A stretch of 64,000 bases of DNA, from assembly GCF_000286835.2 (NCBI RefSeq), contig NZ_AJYD02000038.1:2647071-2711070 (forward strand), in the 5' to 3' direction. The notes under the pieces are model-generated. The model did no database searches, was not told the origin of the DNA, and saw only the letters and a program-made list of their open reading frames with translations. The position numbers and the translations under genes are program-made. This DNA is from Enterovibrio norvegicus FF-33. Its GTDB lineage: Bacteria > Pseudomonadota > Gammaproteobacteria > Enterobacterales > Vibrionaceae. Positions 17,691-26,718 of the stretch are shown here, piece after piece (the stretch's first letter is position 1; each line of letters begins with the position of its first letter).

Positions 17691-17831
17691 CACACACTAT
17701 GAGCGCTTATTCTCGACCCCAAGCAAAGCCAACGTTTAGCGCGGCATGTAAAAGAGAACATCATTCTTATCAATAGCCCTGACGCCTAACCGATTGCGCT
17801 GAATGAGATAAGCGAATACGAGGAAATCGAC

Positions 17832-18932
17832 ATGAAAGACGCATTGTTCCAACCTATTAAACTGGGTTCTCTTTCACTTCAAAACCGCATTGTCATGCCG
17901 CCGATGACACGGTCTCGTGCCACCCAACCCGGCAATTGCGCTAACGATATGATGGCGACTTACTATGCACAACGAGCCAGTGCTGGCTTGATCGTGGCTG
18001 AAGGCACGCAGATCTCGGCATTAGGCCAAGGCTATGCTTGGACACCGGGTATTTATAGCGAAGAGCAAATCACGGGCTGGCGTAAAGTGACCGACGCTGT
18101 TCACGAAAAAGATGGCGTGATTTTCGCACAGCTTTGGCACGTAGGTCGTGTGACGCATACGGCTAACACAGGCGGTGAACAACCTATTTCATCGTCTGCA
18201 CTTAAAGCCGAAAACGTCAAAGTATTCATCGATAACGGTACCGATGAACCAGGATTTTTCGACGTGGTTGAACCGCGTGAAATGACAAAAGAAGACATCA
18301 AAAACGTGGTGGCGGAATACCGTCAAGCGGCTTTGAATGCCATTGAAGCGGGTTTCGACGGCGTTGAACTGCATGCTGCCAATGGCTACTTGGTGAACCA
18401 GTTTATTGATTCAGAAGCCAACAAACGTACCGACGAATACGGCGGCGCTATCGAGAACCGTCTGCGTTTCCTCGGTGAAGTGATTGAAGCTATGACTGAC
18501 GCCATTGGCGCAGATCGCGTCGGCGTGCGTCTCGCGCCGTTCACGTCATTGAACGGCACCGTGGATAAAACCCCCGTAGAAACCTACACCGCTGCTGCTG
18601 TGTTGTTAAACAAACTGAATGTGGTTTACCTGCACATTGCGGAAGTGGATTGGGACGATGCCCCAGAAACCCCAACCGTGTTCAAACATAATGTGCGTGA
18701 AGTGTACCAAGGCGTGATCATTTACGCGGGTAAATACGACGGCGACAAAGCCGAACAAGCAGTCAAAGACGGTCTTGCTGACATGATTGGTTTTGGCCGC
18801 CCATTCGTTGCCAACCCCGATCTGCCAAACAGACTTCGCAACAGCTACCCGCTGGCACAGCACGATCCCAACACCCTCTTTGGTGGCGGTGAAAAAGGCT
18901 TGACGGATTACCCTGAATATCACGCTGATTGA
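17832..18932 (+). CDS. nemA: Old yellow enzyme family alkene reductase
   Basis: A 366-residue FMN-dependent oxidoreductase. It shows the N-terminal QNRIVMPPMTR, the active-site pair His/Asn in GFDGVELHAANGYLVNQFID and the C-terminal phosphate-binding MIGFGRPFVANPD. Length matches NemA (N-ethylmaleimide reductase, ~365). It reduces activated C=C bonds or nitro compounds with NAD(P)H and is cytoplasmic. It is followed by its own terminator and is apparently monocistronic. The symbol is by family resemblance. Confidence 0.88.
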   Translation: MKDALFQPIKLGSLSLQNRIVMPPMTRSRATQPGNCANDMMATYYAQRASAGLIVAEGTQISALGQGYAWTPGIYSEEQITGWRKVTDAVHEKDGVIFAQLWHVGRVTHTANTGGEQPISSSALKAENVKVFIDNGTDEPGFFDVVEPREMTKEDIKNVVAEYRQAALNAIEAGFDGVELHAANGYLVNQFIDSEANKRTDEYGGAIENRLRFLGEVIEAMTDAIGADRVGVRLAPFTSLNGTVDKTPVETYTAAAVLLNKLNVVYLHIAEVDWDDAPETPTVFKHNVREVYQGVIIYAGKYDGDKAEQAVKDGLADMIGFGRPFVANPDLPNRLRNSYPLAQHDPNTLFGGGEKGLTDYPEYHAD

Positions 18933-18957
18933 TTTTCAGCGACATAGTTTCGGATAT

Positions 18958-19005
18958 AAAAGCCCGCCCTTTCGTTCAACGACAGGCCGGGCTTTCTCGT
19001 TTTTC
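18958..19005 (+). terminator. Terminator of the alkene reductase gene
   Basis: AAAGCCCG and CGGGCTTT form the stem of a hairpin, followed by CTCGTTTTT. Confidence 0.78.
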
Positions 19006-19060
19006 GACGCATTTTCATTTGCGCTGACAATAGAAGATTCAATAAAAAAGAGCCCAAAAA

Positions 19061-19075
19061 GCAGAACGTTTACAC
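19061..19075. promoter_or_regulatory. GalR-type operator half in front of the galR-like gene
   Basis: GCAGAACGTTTACAC has a good right half (CGTTTACAC) and weaker left half of the LacI/GalR operator pattern. It lies ~120 bp before the repressor start, suggesting autoregulation. Confidence 0.4.
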
Positions 19076-19194
19076 TCCCACTAATCACCAAGATTACAAT
19101 TGGTTATCTTAAAAATTCACACAGAGAAACTCACTTTAATTGCTTCATTTACACAATCGGTATTTAATAGCCTCAGTGAATTGAGAGGTAGAAA

Positions 19195-20202
19195 ATGGCA
19201 ACGATCAAGGACGTGGCGAAAGAGGCGGGAGTCTCTGTCGCAACCGTTTCTCGCGTGATTAACAAATCGCCAAAAACGAGTGAATCATCCATCGCATCTG
19301 TCACCAACGCGATGAGTAAACTCGGCTATCGTCCCAACGCGGCAGCGCGAGCCTTAGTCAGTCAAAGCACCAACACAGTTGGCGTGCTAGTGGGTGATGT
19401 GTCTGACCCCTTTTTTGGCACCATGGTGAAGGCGGTGGACAACGTTGCCCATGAGCACGGCAAACACATATTGATCAGCAATGGCTATCACCGCCCTGAA
19501 GAGGAGCGCAATGCGATTGAGCTTCTAATCAATAACCGCTGCAATGCCTTGGTTATCCACGCAAAGGGATTGTCAGATGAAGAGTTGATCGGCTATGCCA
19601 AAGAAGTGAAAGGCATGGTGATCATTAATCGTCACATTCCTGATCTGGCAGAGCGCTGCATCTCGCTTGATAACCGCAAAGGCGCGTATCTAGCGACCGA
19701 ATACCTCATCAATCACGGTCATACTAAAATTGCCTGTATCGCGTCGTCACAAAACATTGAAGATGCTTCTCAGCGTGTTGAGGGTTATCTTGCCGCACTG
19801 AAAGACAACAATATTACGCTGTCAAAAAGCCATATCGAGTATGCCGAACCCAATAGTGATGGCGGTGAAATCGCGATGACGAACCTACTCAACAAGTCAC
19901 TTGAGATAACAGGAGTGGTGGCCTACAACGATTACATGGCATCAGGCGCGTTATCTGTTTTGGATGAAAACAGCATCAAAGTGCCTGAGCAAGTGTCCAT
20001 GATGGGGTTTGATGATGGTTTAATCGCCCGTTATGTCTACCCTCGCCTCACCACAGTGCGTTATCCAATTGAGATGATGGCCGACAAAGCCGCGCGGTTA
20101 GCACTCGCATTAGCGCGTGAGGATCACGTGGAAAATGAGACCATCGTTTTTTCACCCACCGTTGTGCGTCGAAACTCCGTAGTGCGTGTGTCGGAGAGAT
20201 AA
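19195..20202 (+). CDS. galR: LacI-family regulator, GalR/GalS-like
   Basis: A 335-residue repressor. The N-terminal LacI helix-turn-helix (MATIKDVAKEAGVSVATVSR) and hinge (YRPNAAARALVSQ) are followed by a periplasmic-binding-like sugar domain (GVLVGDVSDPFFG). The sequence is close to enterobacterial GalR/GalS. It is convergent with the galTKM operon, and a matching operator sits before galT. It should repress galactose metabolism and release DNA on binding galactose. Confidence 0.87.
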   Translation: MATIKDVAKEAGVSVATVSRVINKSPKTSESSIASVTNAMSKLGYRPNAAARALVSQSTNTVGVLVGDVSDPFFGTMVKAVDNVAHEHGKHILISNGYHRPEEERNAIELLINNRCNALVIHAKGLSDEELIGYAKEVKGMVIINRHIPDLAERCISLDNRKGAYLATEYLINHGHTKIACIASSQNIEDASQRVEGYLAALKDNNITLSKSHIEYAEPNSDGGEIAMTNLLNKSLEITGVVAYNDYMASGALSVLDENSIKVPEQVSMMGFDDGLIARYVYPRLTTVRYPIEMMADKAARLALALAREDHVENETIVFSPTVVRRNSVVRVSER

Positions 20203-20230
20203 GCCAAAATCACCAAATCAGACAAATAAA

Positions 20231-20270
20231 AAAGAGCGCGAATATGCTGATATTCGTGCTCTTTTTTGTT
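20231..20270. terminator. Terminator between galR-like gene and galM
   Basis: AAAGAGCGCGAATA and TATTCGTGCTCTTT form a 14-bp stem with one G-U pair and a TGCTGA-type loop, flanked by A-rich and T-rich runs. It can serve both convergent transcripts. Confidence 0.82.
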
Positions 20271-20323
20271 TTTACGCCCGACGCTAACATTCACGCAGGA
20301 CAGCAACTCTCTCGTTGAACTGA

Positions 20324-21382
20324 TTAAAAATCAAAAGCATAAACTGTGTGGTAGCGATACGTTTGATCTGGTTCAAGCACACAACTTGGCTGATCCCACT
20401 CAGGGTGATGAGGAGAATCTGGCAAGAACTGCGTTTCCAGCGCGACGCCTGCATAGTCGGCATATTCACCACCGCTGCGATTTGGCGTACCAGCCAACCA
20501 ATTCCCCGAATATAACTGCATCGCCGGTTTGTCGGTAAACACCGACATTTGAACCTTCTCATCACGACTCGCAAGCACAGCAACCGCCATCGAAGCCTCT
20601 CGGCGAGGGTTAAACCAATAACTGTGATCGTAACCTTTGGCACCTTCTTGCTGACTATCCGCGAAGAAATCCTGACGAATTGTTTTAGGCTGCCTGAAAT
20701 CAAACCCCGTCCCACCGACTGATGCCAACTCCCCCAAAGGAATACCCAAATCCGTCGTCGGCAAGTAGTGGTCCGCATTCACTTGCAACCTTTGGTCACG
20801 ACAATCTGCGCCCGATTCCGCCCCATCGAGATTAAAATAAGCATGATTGGTCAGGTTAACGGGTGTCGCTTTGTCTGTGTTCGCTAAATAGCAGATCTCA
20901 ATGCAATTATCCTCGGTGAGCTGATACGTCACCATCACAGTAAGGTTGCCCGGAAAGCCTTGATCGCCATCTGGAGACTCATGTGAAAAAACCACTTTTG
21001 CTGACGTCTGCTCGCGAATACGCCAGCGCACTTTATCAAAGCCGAATGCGCCGCCATGCAAGGTGTTGCCCACTTGATTAGTCGTCAGCTGATAAGCATG
21101 ATCGTGTATGTTGAAACGTCCATTGGCGATGCGGTTGGCATAGCGGCCAACCGTCACGCCCATGTAACTTTGCTGACGCTCAAAATCAGCCAATCTAGCC
21201 ACGCCCAGTATGATTTCTCGGCGCTCCTCATCAGCTATCGGCAATCGACAACTTAGCCAGGTTGCGCCAATATCCATCAACACAACGCTGACTCCCGCCG
21301 CATTGCTTAATTCCACCAGCTGTGCCGGCTTGCCATCATAAGCAGACTGTTGCGTCATTGATTGAAACAGAGGATGCGTCAT
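20324..21382 (-). CDS. galM: Aldose 1-epimerase (galactose mutarotase)
   Basis: A 352-residue protein with GalM marks: GRYANRIANG, the His in NHAYFNLDG, and the catalytic Glu near the C-terminus in VALETQFLPD. It interconverts alpha- and beta-galactose for GalK. It is the last gene of galTKM, 9 bp after galK. Confidence 0.92.
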   Translation of the reverse strand: MTHPLFQSMTQQSAYDGKPAQLVELSNAAGVSVVLMDIGATWLSCRLPIADEERREIILGVARLADFERQQSYMGVTVGRYANRIANGRFNIHDHAYQLTTNQVGNTLHGGAFGFDKVRWRIREQTSAKVVFSHESPDGDQGFPGNLTVMVTYQLTEDNCIEICYLANTDKATPVNLTNHAYFNLDGAESGADCRDQRLQVNADHYLPTTDLGIPLGELASVGGTGFDFRQPKTIRQDFFADSQQEGAKGYDHSYWFNPRREASMAVAVLASRDEKVQMSVFTDKPAMQLYSGNWLAGTPNRSGGEYADYAGVALETQFLPDSPHHPEWDQPSCVLEPDQTYRYHTVYAFDF

Positions 21383-21391
21383 TACACTCCC

Positions 21392-22552
21392 TTATAACGT
21401 TTCTACTAGACCTGCGCCGTCATGCACCTGACACACGTAGATGGATTCTTTCAAGCCTGTCTGCGCTTTATAGTTTACTTCGACTGCGGCCTTCACCTCA
21501 TCGACCAATGCAGGAGGCACAAGGGCAACGATACAGCCACCAAAGCCACCGCCTGTCATACGCACGCCGCCTTGATCGCCAATCACTTCCTGCACGATTT
21601 CTACCAGTGCATTGACTTCTTTGACGGTGATTTCAAAATCATCACGCATTGAGGCATGGGATTCGGCCATCAGCTCGCCCATACGCTTCATGTCACCCGC
21701 ACGAAGGGCGTCTGCGGCAGCAAGGGTGCGGTCGTTTTCAGTGATCACATGGCGAGCACGTTTGGCGACTAACTCTGACAGATCGCTAACTCGGTCATTG
21801 AATTGCTCAATGGTCACGTCACGCAAGGCTTTCACGCCAAAGATACGCGCCGCTTCTTCGCACTGAACACGACGCGTGTTGTATTCGCTGTCGACCAAGC
21901 CGCGTTTTTTGTTGGAGTTGATGATCACCACCGCCATACCTTTTGGCATGGATACCGCTTGGGTTTCCAAGCTGCGACAATCCAACAACATGGCATGGTT
22001 TGCGCGGCCTTCGGCGGAGATCATCTGATCCATGATGCCGCAGTTACACCCGACGAACTCGTTTTCGGCTTGCTGACCATTGAGGGCAATATCAGCTTGA
22101 GAGATATCGAGCTGATACAGTTCTTTAAACGTTTGACCAATCACCACTTCCAGCGCGGCTGACGAGCTTAACCCCGCCCCCTGCGGCACGTTACCGCTGA
22201 CTGAAATGTCTGCACCGTTGAACGAAAAACCACGCTCAAGCAAGCATTTGACGACGCCACGAATGTAGTTTGCCCACATCTTGTCTTGTTGGAAGGTAAT
22301 GTCTTGTGTGATATCAAATTCATCAACTGCGTTGTCATAATCAACCGACACCACGCGAACGATGTTGTCTTCACGTTTCGCCGCTGCCACCATGGTTTGA
22401 TAGTTAATCGCGCAGGGCAGCACAAAACCATTGTTGTAATCCGTATGTTCACCAATCAAATTGACACGTCCTGGCGCCTGCACGATGTGGGTTGGCAGGT
22501 AGTGAAAAATCTTCTCAAAAGACGCTTTCACATTTTGAATCAGATCAGACAT
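21392..22552 (-). CDS. galK: Galactokinase
   Basis: A 386-residue GHMP kinase. It has the galactokinase signature [19 protein letters not shown], the ATP loop [15 protein letters not shown] and the C-terminal GGCIVALVP motif. It phosphorylates galactose to galactose 1-phosphate. It is the middle gene of galTKM. Confidence 0.95.
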   Translation of the reverse strand: MSDLIQNVKASFEKIFHYLPTHIVQAPGRVNLIGEHTDYNNGFVLPCAINYQTMVAAAKREDNIVRVVSVDYDNAVDEFDITQDITFQQDKMWANYIRGVVKCLLERGFSFNGADISVSGNVPQGAGLSSSAALEVVIGQTFKELYQLDISQADIALNGQQAENEFVGCNCGIMDQMISAEGRANHAMLLDCRSLETQAVSMPKGMAVVIINSNKKRGLVDSEYNTRRVQCEEAARIFGVKALRDVTIEQFNDRVSDLSELVAKRARHVITENDRTLAAADALRAGDMKRMGELMAESHASMRDDFEITVKEVNALVEIVQEVIGDQGGVRMTGGGFGGCIVALVPPALVDEVKAAVEVNYKAQTGLKESIYVCQVHDGAGLVETL

Positions 22553-22643
22553 ATCTATCGCTCTTATAAAATTTCAAACTGGGTGAAGGCACACCAAATC
22601 GAGCAAGCCCTCTGAATTCATTTTTTTCACTGTTCTTTAATCA

Positions 22644-23696
22644 TTATTGTTCTTTGTAGTGAACGTCGCTGACATCACGAAGACGCTGCGCTGCTTGCTC
22701 TGCCGTCAGGTCACGCTGACTTTCTGCGAGCATCTCGTAGCCGACCATGAACTTGCGCACCGATGCACTTCTCAGCAAGGGCGGATAGAACAACGCATGC
22801 AATTGCCAATGGTCAATATCCGTGCCCTCATCAAAGAATGGCGCGTAATGCCACCCCATCGAATAGGGAAAAGAACATTGAAACAAGTTGTCATAACGGC
22901 TGGTGAGTTTTTTGATCGCCACCGCTAAATCATCACGCTGCTCATCACTCAATTCGTTCATGCGACGAATAGACGCTTTCGGCAACAACATGGTTTCAAA
23001 AGGCCATGCTGCCCAATACGGCACCAGTGCAACCCAATGCTCGGTTTCAACGACCACACGCGAGCGATCTTTCCGCTCAGCGTTCACATAGTCCACCAAC
23101 AGGTTAGACCCGTGCTCTTGATAGTAGGCATTTAAGTGGTGTTCTTTGCGTTCGATCTCGTTCGGCAAAAAGCTATTTGCCCAGATTTGACCATGAGGAT
23201 GGGGCTGAGAGCAGCCCATGGTTTCGCCTTTATTCTCAAACGCTTGCACCCACAGGTAATCTTTACCGAGTTCTTCGATTTGATCGTTCCACGTATCAAT
23301 CACGCGGCGAACGCTCTCAAGCGGAAGCTCAGGCAGCGTTTTACTGTGATCGGGCGAGAAACAAATCACGCGGCTCAACCCACGAACACCTTGGGTTTTG
23401 AACAATAGATTGTCCGATTCGGGCGCGTCAGGTGATTCCACCATCAAGGCTGCAAAGTCATTATTGAATACATACGTGCCCGTATAATCGGGGTTTTTGT
23501 CACCAGACACGCGCTCATTGGTTGGGCACAGGAAGCACGTTTTTTCATAGCTCGGCAGCGTGTCATTCGACGGTTTTTCATCTTGACCGCTCCATGGACG
23601 TTTTGCTCGATGAGGAGACACAAGGATCCATTGCCCTGTCAGCGGGTTATAGCGGCGGTGTGCGTGATCAACAGGGTTAAATTCAACATTCGACAT
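22644..23696 (-). CDS. galT: Galactose-1-phosphate uridylyltransferase
   Basis: A 350-residue HIT-superfamily protein. The nucleophile motif HPHGQIW follows GETMGCSQP, and zinc-site residues appear in [12 protein letters not shown]. It exchanges UMP between UDP-glucose and galactose 1-phosphate. It is the first gene of the leftward operon; galE is not next to it in this window. Confidence 0.95.
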   Translation of the reverse strand: MSNVEFNPVDHAHRRYNPLTGQWILVSPHRAKRPWSGQDEKPSNDTLPSYEKTCFLCPTNERVSGDKNPDYTGTYVFNNDFAALMVESPDAPESDNLLFKTQGVRGLSRVICFSPDHSKTLPELPLESVRRVIDTWNDQIEELGKDYLWVQAFENKGETMGCSQPHPHGQIWANSFLPNEIERKEHHLNAYYQEHGSNLLVDYVNAERKDRSRVVVETEHWVALVPYWAAWPFETMLLPKASIRRMNELSDEQRDDLAVAIKKLTSRYDNLFQCSFPYSMGWHYAPFFDEGTDIDHWQLHALFYPPLLRSASVRKFMVGYEMLAESQRDLTAEQAAQRLRDVSDVHYKEQ

Positions 23697-23723
23697 CTTC
23701 GTTACTCATTAATCTTAAAGCGC

Positions 23724-23739
23724 ATGTAAACGTTTCCAT
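23724..23739 (-). promoter_or_regulatory. GalR operator upstream of galT
   Basis: ATGTAAACGTTTCCAT matches the GalR/LacI-type palindrome (TGTAAnCGnTTnCA) 28 bp before the galT start. It is the expected control site for the neighbouring GalR-type repressor. Confidence 0.65.
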
Positions 23740-24035
23740 AAGATAATAGAATAATACAGATTGAAAGAGAATGCAGAAAACCGCCCTGATCTTTTTATTG
23801 ACTACATTGCGGCCACATCACGCGACACATTGGCTTTAAAGTGAAAGATATAGAATAAACAATCGTCGAAAATAGGAACTGATGTACAGTGACGCATGGA
23901 CCACTCTCTAGCATGGTTGCTTAGTGTGTGTTTTACGTGAAATATGATGGAGGGGGGAGTGATGAAAATACTATTTACCCATTTCTTATTAGCAGGGGGT
24001 CAGAGCTTTTACTCTGCCCCTAGCCTTTAAATTGG
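23740..24035. other. Gene-free region between galT and the VC0807-like gene
   Basis: AT-rich promoter-side DNA for galT. Near 23995-24020 an imperfect hairpin (GGGGTCAGAG / CTCTGCCCC) lies just downstream of the leftward membrane-protein gene and could be its terminator. A short ORF with a hydrophobic start at 23962-24030 is too short to support as a gene. Confidence 0.4.
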
Positions 24036-24740
24036 TTATTTCGACGAGCTATTCGCCAACACCTCTTCTAGCTTCAGCCCCGTCAAATCATGAATCGTTC
24101 GCCACAGGTAATAGAATACCCCCATCATCATGATGGTGGATGGCAGTGCAATCATTGGGTAGCTGTATAGCGTGAGTTGACCCAGTTGTTCATTAAACTC
24201 AGGGGTTCCTGCAGGGCTAGTGACAATCCACTTGGCGAGGATGAAGTTCATGGTTGCCGAAAAAGCAAAAGAGCCCGCGACAAGGTAGGTGGCTTTCATC
24301 AATCGGCTTTCAAAGGCTTCCATGCTGTTACGCATTTGCAGGCGTTGATTGATCTTCTCAACATCCATCACCGTTGGGTTAAAAAGCAACGCTTTGACTA
24401 ACGGGGAAGAGGTAAAAGTAGAGACCAAAACAGCAATACCTATCGCCGCGGGAATAGCGGCTTCTTTAATGGCCAACCATTTGGTGTCCAACTCAAGTAA
24501 ACCAATACCGCCCGTAAGTAGAACGTTGGCGAGGCCCAACAAGGCAATAAAGTTAAATTTTCTGTATTTAATGAGTTCAAACAATCCCCAACCGAGCGGG
24601 AAGCTCAAGGCGACAATCAATCCGCCGCTCGCACCTAGATCATTTTCACCACTTAATTTCATGAGAACAAAAGCAGGGATGACGATGCTGACCAAAAGGT
24701 CAATCATCGGGCGTGGTTTATGTGTAGGTGCACTATTCAT
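24036..24740 (-). CDS. VC0807-family membrane protein
   Basis: About 234 residues from the ATG at 24740; the frame is open further only to a TTG. Six or so hydrophobic segments are visible (SIVIPAFVLMKL, GLIVALSFPLGWGLFELI, FIALLGLANVLLTGGIGLLEL, AAIPAAIGIAVLVSTF, VAGSFAFSATMNFILA, MIALPSTIMMMGVFYYLW). It matches my recollection of the VC0807 family of Vibrio inner-membrane proteins, function unknown. No operon partner is apparent. Confidence 0.65.
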   Translation of the reverse strand: MNSAPTHKPRPMIDLLVSIVIPAFVLMKLSGENDLGASGGLIVALSFPLGWGLFELIKYRKFNFIALLGLANVLLTGGIGLLELDTKWLAIKEAAIPAAIGIAVLVSTFTSSPLVKALLFNPTVMDVEKINQRLQMRNSMEAFESRLMKATYLVAGSFAFSATMNFILAKWIVTSPAGTPEFNEQLGQLTLYSYPMIALPSTIMMMGVFYYLWRTIHDLTGLKLEEVLANSSSK

Positions 24741-25192
24741 GTTTTGTTGTTCCAGACTAAGTATGAAGGCTGATATACCATCGCTAATACTATCGAATGG
24801 CAAATTCGTTGGATAGTTTTCTGTCTGCCCTTTTTTGTTCGATTTAGTGTCTGACGTATCAATATCAATCGAAGCAACGATGTATCACGCGACTAAGCAC
24901 TCATGATGTCAATATCCATCCATGAATGAGCGCGAAAACACGCGCACTGGTTGATTTCCTATTAGAGAAAGTGCCGTTTACGTTTCATCGTGAATAGTGT
25001 TGAGGTATCTACCCCTTTTTCAATTGCGTATTCCATTTGCGAAAAAGCCCCGCTAACTCGCATTTTCACAAGCGAAAACCAATCCCACAAAAAATACCAA
25101 GTCAAACAGCATATTATTATTTCTTTCAGATTCAGTTAAACGATAAAAAGACCAAGTAGACAGATATTGGTGCTGATAGTGAGATTCACCCT
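24741..25192. other. Gene-free region between two divergent membrane-protein genes
   Basis: A 450-bp intergenic stretch that must contain the promoters of both flanking divergent genes. I see no structured RNA, repeat or convincing small gene in it. Confidence 0.35.
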
Positions 25193-25657
25193 ATGGAGTA
25201 TGCCAATGAATACACAAAGAAAGAGAAACTCGTAAGGTTCTCCCTGCTTGCTCTCTTTGGAATAGTTGCGGTTGTTGCGAATAATGTATGGCTACAGCCC
25301 TTACTCACTGATTTTGATGAACATCCGCATTGTTATGAATTATTTGGGCTTAATGGTGCGGATACTATCTGGCACTTATTGTTTGTTGGCCTACCTGTAT
25401 CATTATTCCTAATAACAAGCTTTATGCTGCCAACAGGTATAGCAGGTCTCAAAGAAGGTCGTTATCCTCCCCGCGCCATGAAGGTATACAAGCCAACGGT
25501 GGTTAAAACTGGGGTGACGGCATACTTGCGGTCAAGCGTTTTCCTCCTGCTTCCTCTTTTCGTTTTATTAGTCGCGGTTTGGGGCTCTCAGCAAGTTGAT
25601 AAGATGCCCGTTATTGATAAAGAAAGGCTTGGCGTACACTTGTGTTCAAAGAAGTAG
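25193..25657 (+). CDS. Small membrane protein of unknown function
   Basis: A 154-residue protein with three hydrophobic segments near 15-35, 58-80 and 110-130. A Cys-containing periplasmic-type loop lies between the first two (HPHCYELFGLNGADTIW). No family is recognised. It stands alone, with luxI convergent downstream. Confidence 0.5.
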   Translation: MEYANEYTKKEKLVRFSLLALFGIVAVVANNVWLQPLLTDFDEHPHCYELFGLNGADTIWHLLFVGLPVSLFLITSFMLPTGIAGLKEGRYPPRAMKVYKPTVVKTGVTAYLRSSVFLLLPLFVLLVAVWGSQQVDKMPVIDKERLGVHLCSKK

Positions 25658-25781
25658 AAAAAATTAGAGGGTTTTAAGTACACGGGGCATTTTCAGCTTG
25701 TGTTGAACTGCATAATTTAAAGACGAAAAAAACCGCGCGATCTTCATTGATGATCTGGCATGCACACTCCGCAAAAAACCC

Positions 25782-26369
25782 TTAGTTGATATTGATCTTC
25801 AAACGCTCATCCACTTCCAAACGCAATGCGACTGAACGTTCTTTACCCACTTTCAGAGACTTCCCATTGCCCATGCGGCGCATATTTAAGCCCAGTGAAC
25901 GGAGCATTCTTTCGCAGCCGACAGTGGTAACAAGAACATAAGCGCGAATGTCATTTTCTTGTGCGAAATCGTAGAACGAGCGGATAAGTGTGAGCGCATT
26001 ATTGCCGAACCAGCCGTTGGTGTTCTCGTAGCTTTCTTTTGATGTGGTGAAGCGAGATATTTCCCATACGCCTTCTTCCATTGGCGCATCCTCGCCTTGA
26101 AGAAGCTGAGGGAACACATCTTTCAACATATACTCGCCTTGCGTTGGCATGGCACGCCAGCAACCAATCACTTCTTGGTTGTCTTCTGTCAGTGCCACAT
26201 AGCTCGTTTCATTCATCTCATCAAAATTATCAGATTCCATATCTTGCGTTGATTCTACTTCCCACCCTAAACGCTCCAAAAAACTGCGGTGACGCAAACG
26301 AAAGATATTATTCAGAACAGCAGGATTGTGAAACTTAGATTCAGGTGTCAGGGTAATTAGCTGGCTCAT
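25782..26369 (-). CDS. luxI: LuxI-type acyl-homoserine lactone synthase
   Basis: A 195-residue autoinducer synthase. The family pattern is clear: an N-terminal RHRSFLERLGWEV (conserved Arg, Phe and Trp), ESDNFDEMN (Glu, Asp and Phe of the acceptor site), GCWRAMPT, the YMLKDVFPQLL block and WEISRF. It condenses an acyl-ACP with S-adenosylmethionine to make an acyl-homoserine lactone. A lux-box-like element lies 88 bp upstream, predicting positive feedback. The cognate luxR is ~1.8 kb away on the other strand rather than directly adjacent. The symbol denotes family only. Confidence 0.93.
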   Translation of the reverse strand: MSQLITLTPESKFHNPAVLNNIFRLRHRSFLERLGWEVESTQDMESDNFDEMNETSYVALTEDNQEVIGCWRAMPTQGEYMLKDVFPQLLQGEDAPMEEGVWEISRFTTSKESYENTNGWFGNNALTLIRSFYDFAQENDIRAYVLVTTVGCERMLRSLGLNMRRMGNGKSLKVGKERSVALRLEVDERLKININ

Positions 26370-26457
26370 GGTTATTCCTTCAACTTGTCAGTAGTCATCG
26401 TTTAGGGCGATTGCTTGAGAACGAGTTAAAGGCTATTGCAACCCCTTCAATCCAGTA

Positions 26458-26477
26458 AGCTGTCTGAAATTACAGCG
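26458..26477 (-). promoter_or_regulatory. lux box-like element upstream of luxI
   Basis: AGCTGT-CTGAAATT-ACAGCG: two 6-bp inverted arms around 8 bp, the geometry of the Vibrio fischeri lux box (ACCTGT-N8-ACAGGT). It lies 88 bp before the luxI start, leaving room for a promoter whose -35 region it overlaps. It shares AxCTGT/ACAGC with the box at 30955. Confidence 0.72.
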
Positions 26478-26568
26478 TCCAGCATCTAATTTTTAAACCT
26501 CTAATTTAAATAGATAAAACAGCAATACAGAGGCTTCCCTATCACTTATGACAGGGTGTGTTTCTGCT

Positions 26569-26718
26569 GCAATTCCCTATTGTTGCACTATGCAATTAAG
26601 CGGATACCACTTTTCTATTAAACGCATACAGCAATTAAGCAGACGGGACATGGCTATTAAGCACAGAGAACGTTGCAATTCAGGGGAAAAAACATGGCGA
26701 TTAAGGGCATAGAACACT
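26569..26718 (+). repeat. Degenerate ~22-bp direct repeats ahead of the RibD-like gene
   Basis: Repeat units start at 26569, 26592, 26614 (short), 26631, 26653, 26675 and 26697. The last four are spaced exactly 22 bp, and the first is 23 bp long. The conserved part is GC(A/T/G)ATTAAGC at the left of each unit, with a partly conserved GAACA-type right half. The array abuts the TTG start of the next gene at 26719. Two turns of DNA per unit would put every site on the same helix face, suiting cooperative protein binding. Confidence 0.65.

Noticed and set aside
20284-20778. Long ORFs on the same or opposite strand within galM, galK, M66 and pst genes
   Set aside because: They are shadows of well-recognised genes in other frames, with no start signals or recognisable protein motifs.
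26569-26718. CRISPR array from the 22-bp periodic repeats
   Set aside because: The repeats are degenerate, contiguous and have no unique spacers; no cas genes are in the window.
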